Source of the DNA: Aselliscus stoliczkanus
Taxonomy: Eukaryota; Chordata; Mammalia; Chiroptera; Hipposideridae
Direction: 5' to 3'
Length of the DNA: 64,000 bases
Assembly (NCBI GenBank): GCA_033961575.1
Contig: CM066738.1
Span: 106,603,478 to 106,667,477, forward strand
Part shown: positions 11,401 through 23,900 of the stretch, piece by piece
Layout: the number at the start of each line of letters is the position of its first letter
How positions within the stretch are numbered: position 1 is the stretch's first letter
The notes under the pieces: generated by a model
What the model saw: only the letters and a program-made list of their open reading frames with translations
The model's database searches: none
What the model was told of the DNA's origin: nothing
Made by a program: the position numbers and the translations under genes

Positions 11401-12725
11401 TAGTGATCCCTTTATAGATAACAATAGGCAGCCTCAAAATTAATCATAGACAATTGACTTTTTAAAAATTGCTTTTAGAGACATCTTTATTACAAGTGTT
11501 CTTAAACACTTCTCTACATTCATTGCAGAATGGGTATAACAACTGACTGCTATTCAATTCTCCTTCCAATGTATGCCTCTGGAAATATAGTATAGTAAAA
11601 AGAGTAAATTAGAAAAAAATGAAGTTTATCTTTAATTCTCCCATCAATCTACCAAACTGACATTAAGAGAAACTGTTATTTTTTTTTTCTAAAGGTATAA
11701 CTCTCTGGGACATTTAAACATATTTGAATTTATATCTTTAAATATAATCATTAAAAAAATATAAGCAAAAGACACTTAGCAGCAAGCCTTGCTAGTACTG
11801 CCCTCCCTGGAACCTAAGTGGAACAATAATGGTACATTTGGAAAGCCCACGACTTTTTTTTTTTTTTTAATGGACCAAATGATCATTTTTGGATTTGAAT
11901 TTGTACTTGATTAGAAATGCATTCAACTGTTCATTTGGTGACTATGTTCAGAAGAGATCAGGAAATAACTGCTTTAACTGCGCTAGTAGATGTTTCATTA
12001 AACTCAATAATAGGTTTATAAACCATTAATTTTATAACTCAATCACATCTTATAAGATGCTCAAAGATTTTGAATAGGTGTTACTACTGCATTTAAGCTG
12101 TATCTGATCCCACCTCTGCCACTTTCCTTCAATCTAATCTTTTTTTTCTCAATTCTCTTAAATGAAAGATTGTATAAGAAATTTAATTTTTTGTCAAGTT
12201 TGAATTCTTTTGTATTTCACCTGAATTAGATATGCTAAAAAGTTATTGGCTAAAGAAATCTCTGAAGTGGAATCTTGAGTTATTTTCCAAACTGGAGTCT
12301 CAAAGGTGTATGTACACTTATATACTGACAACCATGAGTAAAATCTATGCTCCGTGACTTTTCCCCCCACTATACCCTTCGGATCACACCGTTCCCGTTG
12401 TGTGGTATCTCCCCATGAGCAACAGTTCTCCTTTCCTTATTTTTAACTAGTTTTGTTTGGCTGTTCACACTTAAGCCTCAAATGACAATTATTATTCTGA
12501 CGAGAAGTGTTGTACTTATTTATTTCTCACTCTACTTAGAATAGTTTTAATTATCCTTTGAGCTATTTGATCTTTCAAACAATATTTATTCTTCATCAAA
12601 TAGGTGTGAGGCAATGAAGACAAAATTCTGAAATAAAATGGCAATAGACTTTGAAATGTCATGCACCTTACAGAGTAATATTTGTATAATAAATTAAACC
12701 ATTAATTACACAATAGGTTATTTAA
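11401..12725. other. AT-rich non-coding DNA
   Basis: No supported gene or repeat. There are T runs at 11680-11690 and 11854-11868. A slightly GC-richer patch at 12360-12420 has no recognisable content. Confidence 0.5.
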
Positions 12726-12729
12726 ATGC

Positions 12730-13061
12730 AATCATAGTAATGCTATGAATGAGAGATGAAAGGTACTTTGAGGCTATGAAACCTGCTCTGGGGAGGTCAG
12801 GGACAAAGGAGTGACACCCTGAGGAGTGATAATTGAGCTAAGTTCTAAAAGAACAGAATTAACTAGAGAAAGAGGGAGGAAAGTCATTCCAGGAAGAGGC
12901 AGTGAAGGGCAGAAGGTCAAGGGCTTTAAGATGCCTTGTGTGGTGAGAGCACAAATATAAGGACAATTTCACAAGTCATGATGCCACTAATGTAGTCCAG
13001 GACCAGATCCTTGAGGGCCTGGGAGGCATGTTTAATATCGGGGACTTTAAGAGTGGAGAAA
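12730..13061 (-). mobile_element. L2 LINE fragment, minus strand, left half of a split copy
   Basis: The order of phrases (ctctggggaggtcagggac, gagctaagttctaaaag, gtcattccaggaagaggcag, gggcagaaggtcaagggc) matches the antisense L2 3' UTR. The L2 match stops at the long SINE (13062) and appears to resume after it. Confidence 0.65.
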
Positions 13062-13466
13062 GGGGCCGACCAAGTGGCTCAGTTGGCAGGAGCATGAGCT
13101 CTGAGCAGCAAGGCTGACAGTTCTATTCCCACATGGGCCAGTGACACTGCGCCCTCTACAGCTAAGATGGTGAACAATAGCTCGACCTGGAGCTGAGCTG
13201 CCTTGAGTCACCAGTAACAGCGTAGGATGTAGTCGGGCTGGCCAGCAGTGGGTATGAGCTTTCATGAGCTGCCGTCCAATGGTCTGCTAGCGACTGCTTC
13301 AGCCGGAAAGAGCGCAATGATAATACCAACATGGGCCAGTGAAGCGGTGTCCTCCACAACTAGACTGAAGAACTAAAGAACAACTTGGCTGTTCCCCTTC
13401 CCTGATTCCCCAATGGTGTTCCCTCCCCCATTCCCCCAATAAAATCTTTAAATAATAAAACAAAAA
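13062..13466 (+). mobile_element. Long composite SINE, older subtype, plus strand
   Basis: It begins ggggccgaccaagtggctca with a tRNA-like A box, a B-box-like ttctattccc and the phrase cacatgggccagtgacactg. A body of about 300 bp follows that is rich in gctgagctgcc-type phrases, then a pyrimidine-rich segment and ccaataaaatctttaaata. The tail thus carries an AATAAA signal followed by TCTTT. Near-duplicated flanks (gagtggagaaa at 13051-13061, gactgaagaaa at 13467-13477) look like a worn target-site duplication. The body and tail match the long SINEs at 33214 and 60196 (minus), but the tRNA-like head is a different variant. Confidence 0.85.
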
Positions 13467-13600
13467 GACTGAAGAAAATAGGGAGTCACTCTGTCAGACT
13501 TGAACTTGCACAAACTCAGCCTGACTGAGCTGGAATGGAGGTGTGAGTGTTTTAAACTGTCTAGGTGGGAAACTATGATAATTTAACTAGAACACGGGCA
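13467..13600 (-). mobile_element. L2 LINE fragment, possible right half of the split copy
   Basis: Text such as gggagtcactctgtcagac is a plausible continuation of the L2 copy interrupted by the long SINE. The match is weak and rests mainly on position. Confidence 0.3.
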
Positions 13601-14160
13601 GTTAACGTGGATGTATGCAGATCAATTCTAGAAATAATCAGGAAGAACATTTTACAGGACTTGGTCATAGAGTAGATATTGGGAGAGACTAATGGGGGGG
13701 GGGGAAGAGTACCCCCAGTTCTCAGCTGGATGAATGCCATTCACCGTGATAGGGACGAGCAATACTTTACTACTGCTTCTTTGTGCCTCTTCAGGGAATG
13801 GGTGCCCATCCACTGGAGGATGATTTCACTCATTTTATTAAGGTTATTCCTTGCAGTTTGTCATAGTTGAAGAACTATTTATCAGAGAGGTGATTGGAGG
13901 TAAGAATTTAGAACTCTAGTTTTAGAATCTGACGTGATAACAGCGATTCCTTGAAAGTCACACAAGCAAGGGGTCTAATTGGGATTTAAATATAATATAT
14001 TATGTATACTTAATGGCATCAAGACATGGGTGTTCTGTATTTTCTTCTATAGGCTGGAAACTTAACTTTCTCCAGCTCTTTATGGAGCTACATGTTGTTT
14101 TTATCTATATCAGCAAATAGCTTTTTTTTTTTTTTAATTCTCTCTTTCCAGTCTTATACT
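13601..14160. other. Non-coding DNA, unassigned
   Basis: No supported gene. A G run lies at 13694-13703. The 63-codon frame at 13679-13870 shows no motif. Confidence 0.5.
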
Positions 14161-14173
14161 AAAAACTGTCTGT

Positions 14174-14795
14174 TGGGCCCTGAGTAATGGCCCTCGAAGA
14201 TAGCCATGTCCTAACACCAAGAACTTAGGAACGGTTCCCTCACATGTCCTGATTCAGTAACAGGTTCTTCAGCTTTACTGACTTCTCAGGCACCACGGCC
14301 AAGCCAGTGAGGACCAAGATTTTGCCAGAAATGACACAGGCCACCATTTAGCTAAAGTGGAAATACAGTTGTAGAGACCAACAGTGAGCTATTACCATTG
14401 GTAACCATAGTATAATTGAACTAGATGTGATAGACGGGAAAGAAACTCTCAGAAAGACCCCCTTGGCTCAAAGTCCTCTCGGCAGCCATTGTCTCTGGAT
14501 GGCTCCAGCAAACATTTGCTTACTAAACAGGAACTCTTTTCATCTCTCTGTGAACTGCCTTACTTTCCTTCAAAGACCCAGACCCAGAGTGACATATGTG
14601 CCTCATTTTCCCTTATCCTCTTTGGAATTTTCATACTTAGGTGAGATCCTCAGGCATAAGTATTCCATTGGATTTTCTCCTGTTCATCTGCTTTATGTCA
14701 TTTTAATGATACAACCAGCCATAAGAACCAAGAGAGAAAAGCCCCTCCCCCATCTCTTCAAGTTGAGTATCTCATCACAGTTCCAACCAAGCTAG
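14174..14795 (+). mobile_element. Solo ERV1-type LTR (old), plus strand
   Basis: The clearest part is the 3' portion, around 14675-14760: ttttctcctgttcatctgc, a ttaatgata-like stretch and ccagccataagaaccaaga. This is a worn form of the 3' end shared by a group of mammalian ERV1 LTRs. Related 3' ends recur at 44400 (minus), 46120 (minus) and 48240 (plus). No retroviral coding region lies next to it, so it is a solitary LTR. The left limit is uncertain. Confidence 0.55.
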
Positions 14796-14799
14796 AGTG

Positions 14800-16080
14800 G
14801 CTTAAGGGTAAGCTGCTCTCTTGGCTTTTTCTCACATGTTCTCCTGCAATTGTCTCCTCCGTTACTCTGTATATCTACCAGTTCATCCAAAACACTTTTC
14901 CATGCACTCTTTTTATAAATTCAAATACATTTTCCTGGAGCAATCATATTATTTTACCCAGGTTCCCTCTCAGGTTAATACTTCCATAGAAAGGGAAGCC
15001 CAGGTCATGTGAATACCTGTAAGAATGTTTATCACAGCGTTCTTTACAGAGGTTAGAAAATTGAAAATGATGTGGGCCTATAAATGAATTTATTCAATAA
15101 AGGTGGCTTTTCAGACAATGGAAGATTAAACAGTTGTTACAAACAATGGATTAGAACTAAACTCGCTGACCCAGGGGGGTGAGGACATTCCATAATGTAT
15201 GAAGTGAGAAAATGAGGGAGCAACAGGTGTGTATGGTACCTACCTATTTGTATGGTACACTCTCACATTTATAAAACAATGGCAAAAAAAACAACCTTAT
15301 ACACAAGTCTCTACATGTATTTTGTACTTTTGTACTGGAAAAGATGAGAAAGGGCCATAAGAAAGTGTTTTTGTTTTTTGGGGTTTTGTTTTGAATTGAT
15401 TTGATGTTTGGCAGGAAGCAGTGCTTCTATAAATAGAGAGGCAAGCGGTAGAGGGACAGATGAAAAGAAGGAACATCCAACTTATATTTTTCCTTTCGTT
15501 CTCACAGCATCCAATAGACAGAAAAATGGGTAAGGTAAACATGGCATAGCTTTTAGGTTAACCGTGGAGTGGAAAATTCTATTCAGAATATTATAAATGT
15601 ATGCGTATTCTATGTGTACACAGGAAAGTACTTGGTTGTGACAGGATGAATGTAGATTAATTTTATTTTAAATATAAATTGTATAAAATGCATTCTTATA
15701 TCGTGGTTATTTCAAATGAGCATCTTCTCACAAACTCAGTTGTTTTCTAAAGAAAAATAACAACATGACACTCAGCCAAATAATTTACTTGTGGAAAAGA
15801 AATCCCTTAGGGGATAATTATCTTTGCTGCATTGGATGGTGGAAAGTTTTACCACAAGGCTGGGACAGTCCGGACTATCTCACCAACATTAGGTACAGGG
15901 GAGAATTTGTGAGAGCCGTAGACGTGAAACCAGTCCTTCACCATGAGATGAAGACAGGAAGGAGAGGCAGGCAAAGGGAAATCAACACAGTCCGCCATGA
16001 TAAAGCTAGGTGCTAAGGGCTTAAGAAGTGCCAACCAGTGTCTTCAAGAGAAAAATGAGTGTTATCTAATTTAACCTTCC
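14800..16080. other. Non-coding DNA, unassigned
   Basis: No gene or assignable repeat is visible. The short open frames on both strands have no motifs. An A-rich/T-rich patch at 15280-15400 explains some of them. Confidence 0.5.
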
Positions 16081-16084
16081 TCCC

Positions 16085-16240
16085 AAATAAAAGTGTCAAT
16101 TAATACTTTATCTTACCTGTTTTGTAGATAAAGAAACAGACTGTTTAAGTAATTGCCATACTTCGCAGTAAGGACTAGAACAGGGTTCACAGGCTGTAGA
16201 CTCTAAAACCTGTGAACTTGACCACTGTGTCATATCGATA
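16085..16240 (-). mobile_element. MIR SINE, minus strand
   Basis: The text ttttgtagataaagaaacag, followed by gactgtttaagtaattgcc, a gcagtaaggactagaacag block and gaccactgtgtcat, follows the antisense MIR consensus from the core to the 5' tRNA-like end. Confidence 0.7.
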
Positions 16241-16244
16241 CAGC

Positions 16245-17340
16245 CTGCATACCTTTCATGTGCTCTAAACTGCTCTAATAAATTTTTTAACTAGTTTATT
16301 TGATTTTTTAAGTTTATGCCTTTGAATTGTTCTATAGCTCCCACAACACATGTGCGCACACACTCACACACAAACACACGTATTCCACACCATCCTCCCT
16401 CACCCCAGCAATAACTAGTCTCAACATTTTAGGACATTTTCTTTCTTTCTCTCTCTCATTTGTTTTTAACTGTAAGTAGTTAGAATTGATTGGTTTTCCT
16501 CATAACTAGCTCCCATCTGGCAGGACGCTAGACCCTCAGTCTGAAGGAACTAGGAACACATGATGGAGACTTGTCCTTAGGGAAAGTCCAGGTTATCGGT
16601 GGGATACAGTTCCTAGGAGAGACCTGTGGGGAAGGGACCCAGGTGGTCACAGGACGGCCTGAGAGCACACGGGGTGGATGGGCCGTTGGACAGCAATATG
16701 TGGGAGAAAAATAATGGTGGGTGAAAACGGAGGCACGCTACTCTCTCATGCTTTTCGGAGGTTATAACTCTCACCATTACCTAGACTGGATATTCACCTG
16801 CTGTTGTTAATCAGCTGAATTGACAGACCCAAGCATGGAAAACAAAACTAATAAAATGGGGTCGTATCTTTGTCCAGGAGTACTTTTGGTAAATTTTGAA
16901 GTTTGGAATTTCTACATAAAGACGGGACATCAAACTTTCTTTTCCCATACTACTCCCTCCAATCTTGGGGAAATGTATGCGCAACGATGTCTGTTTTTCT
17001 CATGTCAGAAAGCCAAATGACAGAAACTTTGCAAGCAGGCCTCTTAATTCCTTGTTCAAAAGCAAGAATCAATTTCAAAATATAAAATGTGATGCTTGTG
17101 TCAGATATGACCCTTGTGTCAAAGTCTTCAGTGGTATAATACATGTTTTATCTCTCGGGAACATCACACTTCTTTTGACAGATCCTGTGGCTTCTAAAAA
17201 AAAAAAAAATATTTTGGGGAGCAGTTGAATCATTTGTGAGTCATTGTTTTGACTATTTTCCCTTTTAGTCCTACCTCTGTTCACGTGTAAGATACCATTT
17301 ATTCTGCATCCAAAGCATCTCTCAGTCATCTAGTAACTTC
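16245..17340. other. Non-coding DNA, unassigned
   Basis: A degenerate CA-rich patch lies at 16345-16382 and an A run at 17197-17208. No supported gene; open frames of 60-87 codons at 16820-17329 overlap on both strands and show no motif. Confidence 0.45.
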
Positions 17341-17344
17341 TCTC

Positions 17345-18065
17345 CTTCCTTCCAGAATCCCTGGGAGATTGCAGTGGCCTCCCTCTGGTTTCTCTACCTC
17401 TCATCTTTCCCTGTTCTGAGTTATTTTTCCCAGAGCTGGCTGCCAGATTAATTCCTTGAAGACCAGCACTTATTATACCACTTCCTCATTCAACAATATT
17501 TAATGTCTCCCCATCACCTATAGAATGGTATCCATATATATTAGTCATTCTTGCATGCTCTGACCCTAACAACCCATTTAAATGGCTTTCTCATTATTTA
17601 CCATTATATTGTAGACACTAGTCACACAGAACTACAAGCTATTTTTTTATTGAAAGTGAAATTTTTCTGTCTGTGTGCTTATTTTTCTGCTGTTCTTTTT
17701 GTCTGGGATTTATTTTTTTTTCTTATTAAGCTGTAATACAAACTCCTCCTTCTCTCTAACTCAAATGTCATATTTAACATGAACTTGAATTTACATTTCT
17801 AAGCTAGAAACTACAGACTCCTTCTTTGAATTCCCTTGTGCTTTAATCCTGACTCATTATAGTGCATAGATCTAGTTTGTTATAATTGGTATCTCTTTCT
17901 GTATACATTATTCATAAATGCATTATACTTCCTTATGTTTATACATTATATCCTGAGAGCTTGAAGAAAATACGATTTATATATTTGCTTTATTTATGTA
18001 TCCCTTAGAATCCCCAGCAAAATTTCTTGTGGGTATAATCAGTCAATATTCAGTGAGAAACTGAA
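17345..18065 (+). mobile_element. L2 LINE 3' region, plus strand
   Basis: The segment has the pyrimidine-rich L2 3' layout: a ccttcctgga-like part (17345-17480), the catgctctgaccctaacaac region, ctctaactcaaatgtcat near 17755, and a 3' tail near 17990-18060 with tagaatccccagcaaaattt. It is well diverged and has no coding capacity. Confidence 0.6.
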
Positions 18066-19070
18066 TTAATCAAGGTGAACCTCCCTCCTTGTAACTACAC
18101 TAGTCACAGCATATCAAATGGTTTGATTAGTGGCAAAGAAAACCAATTTGCACCATCTTTTATACAAAAGGCAAAACACAGAAGTCCACTGTCCCACAAT
18201 TTCTCTACTAGGTTCTCTGATCATTGGCCCTGAAAGAAAATCACATCAAACAAGGACCTAAGAGTTTCCACCTCACCCCTTTGCTGCCGTAGCTGCTGGG
18301 ATGAAACACACGAGCACATTGCAGGGTGACTGAAATCCCTCCTGACAGGCAGCCACCCCACACTGCTGGCTCTCATGACCATGAGGACTGATGTTGAGTC
18401 CATTATTTTATTATGGCTTGATCAAATGTCTCATATGCACATGCTATCATACTGATCCCTATCACCACCTCGTTTGGAACCTGCAGGTCATTTCTGTGTG
18501 TTTTTGTTTGTTTGTTTTTAATAGGAAGATAAGTGATTACTTATGAGCAAGGCAGGTAACAACACATTCATAGAGGACTTTCCCCCCTCTGTGGACCTAG
18601 AAAACGTGGGGAGAATTTGTTTGGAGTTGGTGTTACACATTTGCACAATCAGTCTTCTGAACGCACAGTGACGGTGGGAAGAGAAATCTGAATAAAAGGA
18701 GAGGGGGACTCGGACAATGCATACGTGGAATGGGAAAGTGCAGGTTGCAGAGCAGCACTGGGTCCTGGCAGCTTAGGTTCCTAGCTAGCTTAGGTTCTTT
18801 TTTAATCAATGAGGGAGTTCATTGGCCCTTACATGTTTTCTTTCTTCTCCCCTGTGTCACGAGAGACTGAGCTAAATTCTGGAATTTTCAGAAACTTCGC
18901 AGAATACTGTTGCCCTTCCTCAAGGTTCAGTTTCATCCCAGCCCAGGGACTAGTGCAGATTTGTACCTCGTGGACTTTGGACAATAGAGAAAGACCACCT
19001 AAAGCTTTCTATCCCACTTCCATCTTTTCCTGTCTTTCTCTCTTCCTCCCTTCTTTCTATCAATTAAAAT
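18066..19070. other. Non-coding DNA, unassigned
   Basis: The T-rich acceptor-like tract ending at 18515 and the following gtaaca at about 18557 do not enclose an open frame, so I do not call an exon. The 100-codon plus-strand frame at 18809-19111 has no recognisable domain and runs into the SINE at 19080. Confidence 0.45.
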
Positions 19071-19149
19071 TTGCATTCCCGGGCCTGCCGAGTGGCGTGG
19101 TGGGCCAGTGACACTCCCCCCCCTCCAAAAAAAAAAAAAATTGCATTCC
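19071..19149 (+). mobile_element. Internally deleted short SINE with target duplication
   Basis: The body (19080-19140) keeps the first 22 bases of the head, gggcctgccgagtggcgtgg and on, joined directly to the end of the family, ggccagtgacactc, then an A tail. About 60 internal bases that include the B box are missing. The sequence ttgcattcc flanks it on both sides (19071-19079, 19141-19149). Confidence 0.88.
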
Positions 19150-19611
19150 TTTCAGGTGTCCCTAGTACTTTGCTGGTCACGTGGACATGAAAATGAAAGA
19201 GACACCCTTTGATTTAAAAAAAAAAAAAATGACAGCATGGAAGGGAAAAATAACCTACCAGCTAATTATCTGGTAAAAATAAGTTCTAATTAGGCTGTTG
19301 GCATCTCAGCTGAAGGTGTTGTCTGAGAAACACTCCCTGGGGTCTTGAGCTTATTTACCAAGCTAGAACAGTGGGAGAATGTAAAAGCCCACAGTTTCTT
19401 TCCAGCTGAGGTTACACTAAGACCATTCTGGTTATATACATATATATAATATCTGAAATATATGTAATCACTTGAATACATACATAGAGAGAAATATGGA
19501 GTCTGTATATAATATATAATCATTAAGAATATGTATGCATATTATATATCTCTCTGTATAGATAGATATGGAATCACATACTTTTATATGTGCAAGAGAT
19601 TTCATGTGTGT

Positions 19612-19612
<1 letters not shown>
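19150..19612. other. Non-coding DNA with TA-rich repeats
   Basis: A-run at 19217-19229 and TATA-rich simple sequence at 19435-19560 leading into the GT microsatellite. No gene. Confidence 0.55.

Positions 19613-19654
<42 letters not shown>
19613..19654. repeat. (GT)n microsatellite
   Basis: About 20 pure GT units. Confidence 0.98.
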
Positions 19655-19656
<2 letters not shown>

Positions 19657-20877
19657 AATCTAACTAGAAGATCTGGCTAAATATCAGATAAGAGCTGGGT
19701 TTGCAATTGGTACTCTCAAGGTAAATTGCATGTTAAAACATCATGCCTTTGCAAAGCCTAGTATTTTAACAAATCAGCTATGGTGATAAGTGTTTTCTCA
19801 TATAAAAAGATGAGTTGCTATTGGTAATAGCAATTCCCTTACTCGATTTCAAATTGCAGAGGATCCTGAAGGGAAATGTGCCATTAAACATGTGTGTCGG
19901 AATCCTATATTGTGATTTCTGAAAATAATCAGATGCTGATACTATTATTGAGTTGGAAGAAATTTTATGCTACAATGAATTGGACTTCTGAACAGTTTCG
20001 GCTTCATTGTTAGAGCCTGTATTTTTTTTTAGAAGATTGATTACACATGGGATAACTTTCAAAAGTTAGCTCTACAAAATTGAGTGTATTTTTCTCTTTC
20101 TATTCTAATGCAATGTTCTTTTTGGTTCTTAGTGAACATACTCCCAGAATCACATCAGAGGGACTTGGGACCATCTGCCTGAATCTTTTGTCACCCATGT
20201 ACTGTTCATGTTGATGAGACCTCATGAATTGGTCTTTCTTCATTATCACCCACAGGCTTCTCACAAGCTGAGATGTATATGAAGTAAAATTACCTCAATC
20301 AGAGAAGGGTCACTGTTTAACCCAGAGCATATCACTACATTATCCATATTCAATTTGATTTTGTTGCCTAATTCTTATTTATATTTAACTCATAAATCTC
20401 TGACCTTCTATATTGACTGGTATTTTATTGTTATTCATATGAATATATTTTCTCACATTTTGTTTAAGCTTTAAACTGCTCTTATAAAATACCAATTACA
20501 CTGGATTTTTAAATTCAATTGTTTCAATTCCAAATCCTTTTCAAGCTCTTAAAAACACAATCAAGGAGGCTGTAAACCTAACATATGTAAAAACGATGTT
20601 AGCACTTGCCGAAATGAATACATCATCATGCTGGAATTTGGCTGCTATCACCGAGTTTTACTCTCTTTATGTAACATAATTTCCTATTATGGTTTCATAG
20701 TCACTCTTCCATTTTTTTTCCCCTTAAATCACCCAAGTAGGTTTTTTTATTTTTTTAATCGTCGGAAAAAACAAATTCTTCCTCTAATTGAGCTTAAGGT
20801 TTTGCTATAAATTTGACATATTGTTTTCTAAATAGGAGTCTGCTTGGTTAACTCAATTTGTACTTTGTATATTGTAG
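19655..20877. other. AT-rich non-coding DNA
   Basis: No repeat family that I recognise and no open frame with a motif. It runs up to the candidate splice acceptor at 20876-20877. Confidence 0.5.
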
Positions 20878-20929
20878 GACATATGTTCCCATGACTACTG
20901 ATACAGAGAAGAAAGTCTCTATCAAAAAG
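20878..20929 (+). other. Candidate 52-nt coding exon, unrecognised
   Basis: It is bounded on the left by a moderately pyrimidine-rich tract ending in tattgtag and on the right by the donor gtaaat. Only one of its three forward frames is open, reading TYVPMTTDTEKKVSIKK after one leading base; the other two contain stops. The final codon is complete, so the downstream exon would begin in phase 0. I do not recognise the peptide. In AT-rich DNA a 17-codon open frame between splice-like sites can arise by chance, so this stays a hypothesis. Confidence 0.2.
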
Positions 20930-23900
20930 GTAAATGATGAAATTTGTTATCATATTTTTAGTGGCATTTTAGTGAAATTTTATTCATGAAACCAACATGT
21001 ATTTACTTGCCTCTCAGTCTAAAAAGTTGCCAAAATTTTTGAATGCAAAAAATGTACTACATTTTCATTGAATTTAAATTACCAATAGAAGCTGCACTAT
21101 TTCTACACATTGATTTTTCAAAATTAATACATTTTATAATAAATTTTGTATTTAAACAAAAGTCTCTGTTGGCATAACATAATGATTTTTTAATTAATTT
21201 TTACACTTAAAAATGCCATCAAAACCAAAATAGTGATCTTTTGAACATAAATCCCTTTTATATATAATAATGAATAAGTGAGTGGTTTTAAAGCCAGTTA
21301 AATTTGAAATGTGCTTGTCCCATATTAATCTGTCTGATTAGCCTTCCTTGGTATATTTTCACTGTAATCATTTTGCAATAATACTGAAACTTGGCAAATA
21401 CTCAGAGAAAACCCCAGCTAAGGTTTCAAAACTCTTTAACCAAGAATCAGGCACTCACAATTTGTGTTAATCCCCAAATAGAATTAAATCGCCCTAACGT
21501 CATGTTACTGTGCTCGCCGGGGTGTTTAAAAATGTATTCATTTTGTGTGTATATATGTGTATGTACATACATACATATATACGTACATCAAGGTACGTGT
21601 CACTAATAATTTTACTTCCATAACTAATGTATTTGATAAGATAAGCAACAGAACATTTAAAAAAATTTCTGGTTAATAATATGTGTCATAACCATGATTT
21701 CATTTACATTCTTTGAGGTGTGCCAGATAATCAAATAACTTAATTTTTTATTAAGGATCAATCCAAACTTTCTATTTAGGACTGTGTATTGTAAAATCTA
21801 AAGCTTTAAGGGTGGCATTTACATCTCTGAGCCTCACAGAACCCCCAAAGACTTAGCCATGAATCCCTTGCTCTCACCAGATCTGCTCCCCACTTAACAG
21901 GAACAATCTCTCCACTCTGTTAGCTGCCCCAGCAGCCGGACCAGCTGCATCCCACCTGGTCCTCAACCAAATGGGTTTCACTTCCCTTCTTGCCCACAAA
22001 ATTATTTGTACCAATCAATTGTTTCCTCCAGCGGGAACCAGAGTCACCTCATCTCCTATTACTGCAAAGCCTGCCTCCCCAGCGTCTGTTGTTCATTCTG
22101 CTCCTGAGTGCAACCCCACGTGCAAGGCAGGTACAACCCTCCTTGCCGGGGCTGAGGGGAGGTGACTAATAAGCCATTGCAATCCCATCTGTCCGGTGGG
22201 AAATGTTGTATGTTTGCCTATCTCATGTTATGTGAGGTTCGGGATCACTCCTTCACCGATGGGGTAAATAGAAGATGGTCAGAGCAGATGGATAGTTAAG
22301 CTTCTACATAATTTTGATAGCTGAAGCCTGAGTAGAGGGCCTCCTTACCTTCACAAGGAAGTGAGGCAAGTGTTTACAGGTGATCCTAAGAGTTTCTCCC
22401 TCTGGCATGACTCTGGGACTGCACTAATCCCAGTATAACCAATGGTCAAAGTCTTAAGTTTCTGTGCTCTGAAATCTAAACACAACATATTTCATCTGAA
22501 AAAATGTGATGTAGGTTGATCTTATCTGCCATAACCATATAAATCATCTAATTGAAGCACTCATTGACTATTTAAATTCAAGCCAGTCCAATCGTCTGAG
22601 AAATCTCTTGGGGCAACCCAGGTGCACCACCGAACCCTGTGTGAGCGAATGTGGTCACTTGATTTATGGGGCTGCTGGCTATGCCAGCTAAAGTTTGGAG
22701 GAAGTACAAAATGATGATGAATTCAGTTTAGAATAATTGATCAGCAGCCATGTTCTGGTCCTCTAGCAATTAATAATACAAGTTTAGGGAAAATAATTTT
22801 TTTTTAAAAAATGACCAACCCAGTGAATCTTCTTCACAAAGAAAGGTAGAAACAAATTAAACAGTTTTATTATTGAATAACCATTAAAGCAGACTGTGAT
22901 ACACACCACAGGAAATATGATGAAGAGATTGTGAAGACAGAAATGTCACCCTTTTGCATATCTAGACAGCCAAAGCTCATTACATACATGTTCCTAAGAT
23001 AAGGGATGTTACACTCAAGTATGATGAATGGACAGCACCTCTGGGTACACAGAGTCTGTCCTAGGCTCACCTGGCCATCGGGTGGCCTCCTCGATTACCT
23101 AATTGCCTTTATCCAAAGGAAAAATAAAATGTTTCCTACCTCCATGGCAAGCGGGTTGTTAAGACCTGGAATCAGGTGCCTCAGTTAAACCCCCACAGAG
23201 ACAGACCCAATGGGGCTCTGTCTTCCTTGGTGTTTACATTTCAAAGAGATGGCTCCTGGGGCCTTCAGAAAAAAACAAAAACAAAACAAAAAAAATTTCC
23301 TGGGTTATATAGAAAACAGATAAAACCGACAAGAGGCTTACTTCGCCTTTTGAAAAGGATTCTATGCATCTGCGAAGGACAGAGAAAAGAATTTACCATT
23401 ACACATTTTCTAAAGAAAATTCTCTAAGCAAATAAATGGAGGGTTGGCAAGTTTCCTTCTCTTTTGGCACCAGAGAAAATTCTATTTTTTTGAAACTTTA
23501 TTTACCCTTTTGGTAAATACAATGATATGGTTTCCTTTTACCATGCCTCGAGTATAAGAGAAGGGAACGTGTTACTTTTTTAAAAGTAGATGGCAGAAGG
23601 GCGCACACAATTAAAGTGGGATCCAATCAGATAAGACAGGCGACAAACCACCCTTTGCCATCTGGGAATTGTTATCTGCTTTCCCAAGATATTATTTGTA
23701 CCAACTCTGAACTTGGTAAGAGCCTTAAGGTGTAGTTTCGGTCTAATTGTAAATATCAGCAGAGGATAGTGATCCAGTGCAATTTACTGTATCACTGAAA
23801 TGTGGCCGTTATTTTAGTAAGGTTAGGCTAGATAATGCTGTAGTGCAAAACCGAGTTGAAATCCCAGTCCCTGAAAACCACTCAGTTTTTCTAGTTCACA

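Noticed and set aside
18516..18557. Exon-like segment between a T-rich acceptor and a GTAACA donor
   Set aside because: All three frames contain stops within the short segment.
21830..22300. Possible LTR in GC-richer sequence
   Set aside because: No diagnostic terminal motif or polyadenylation signal that I could match to a family.
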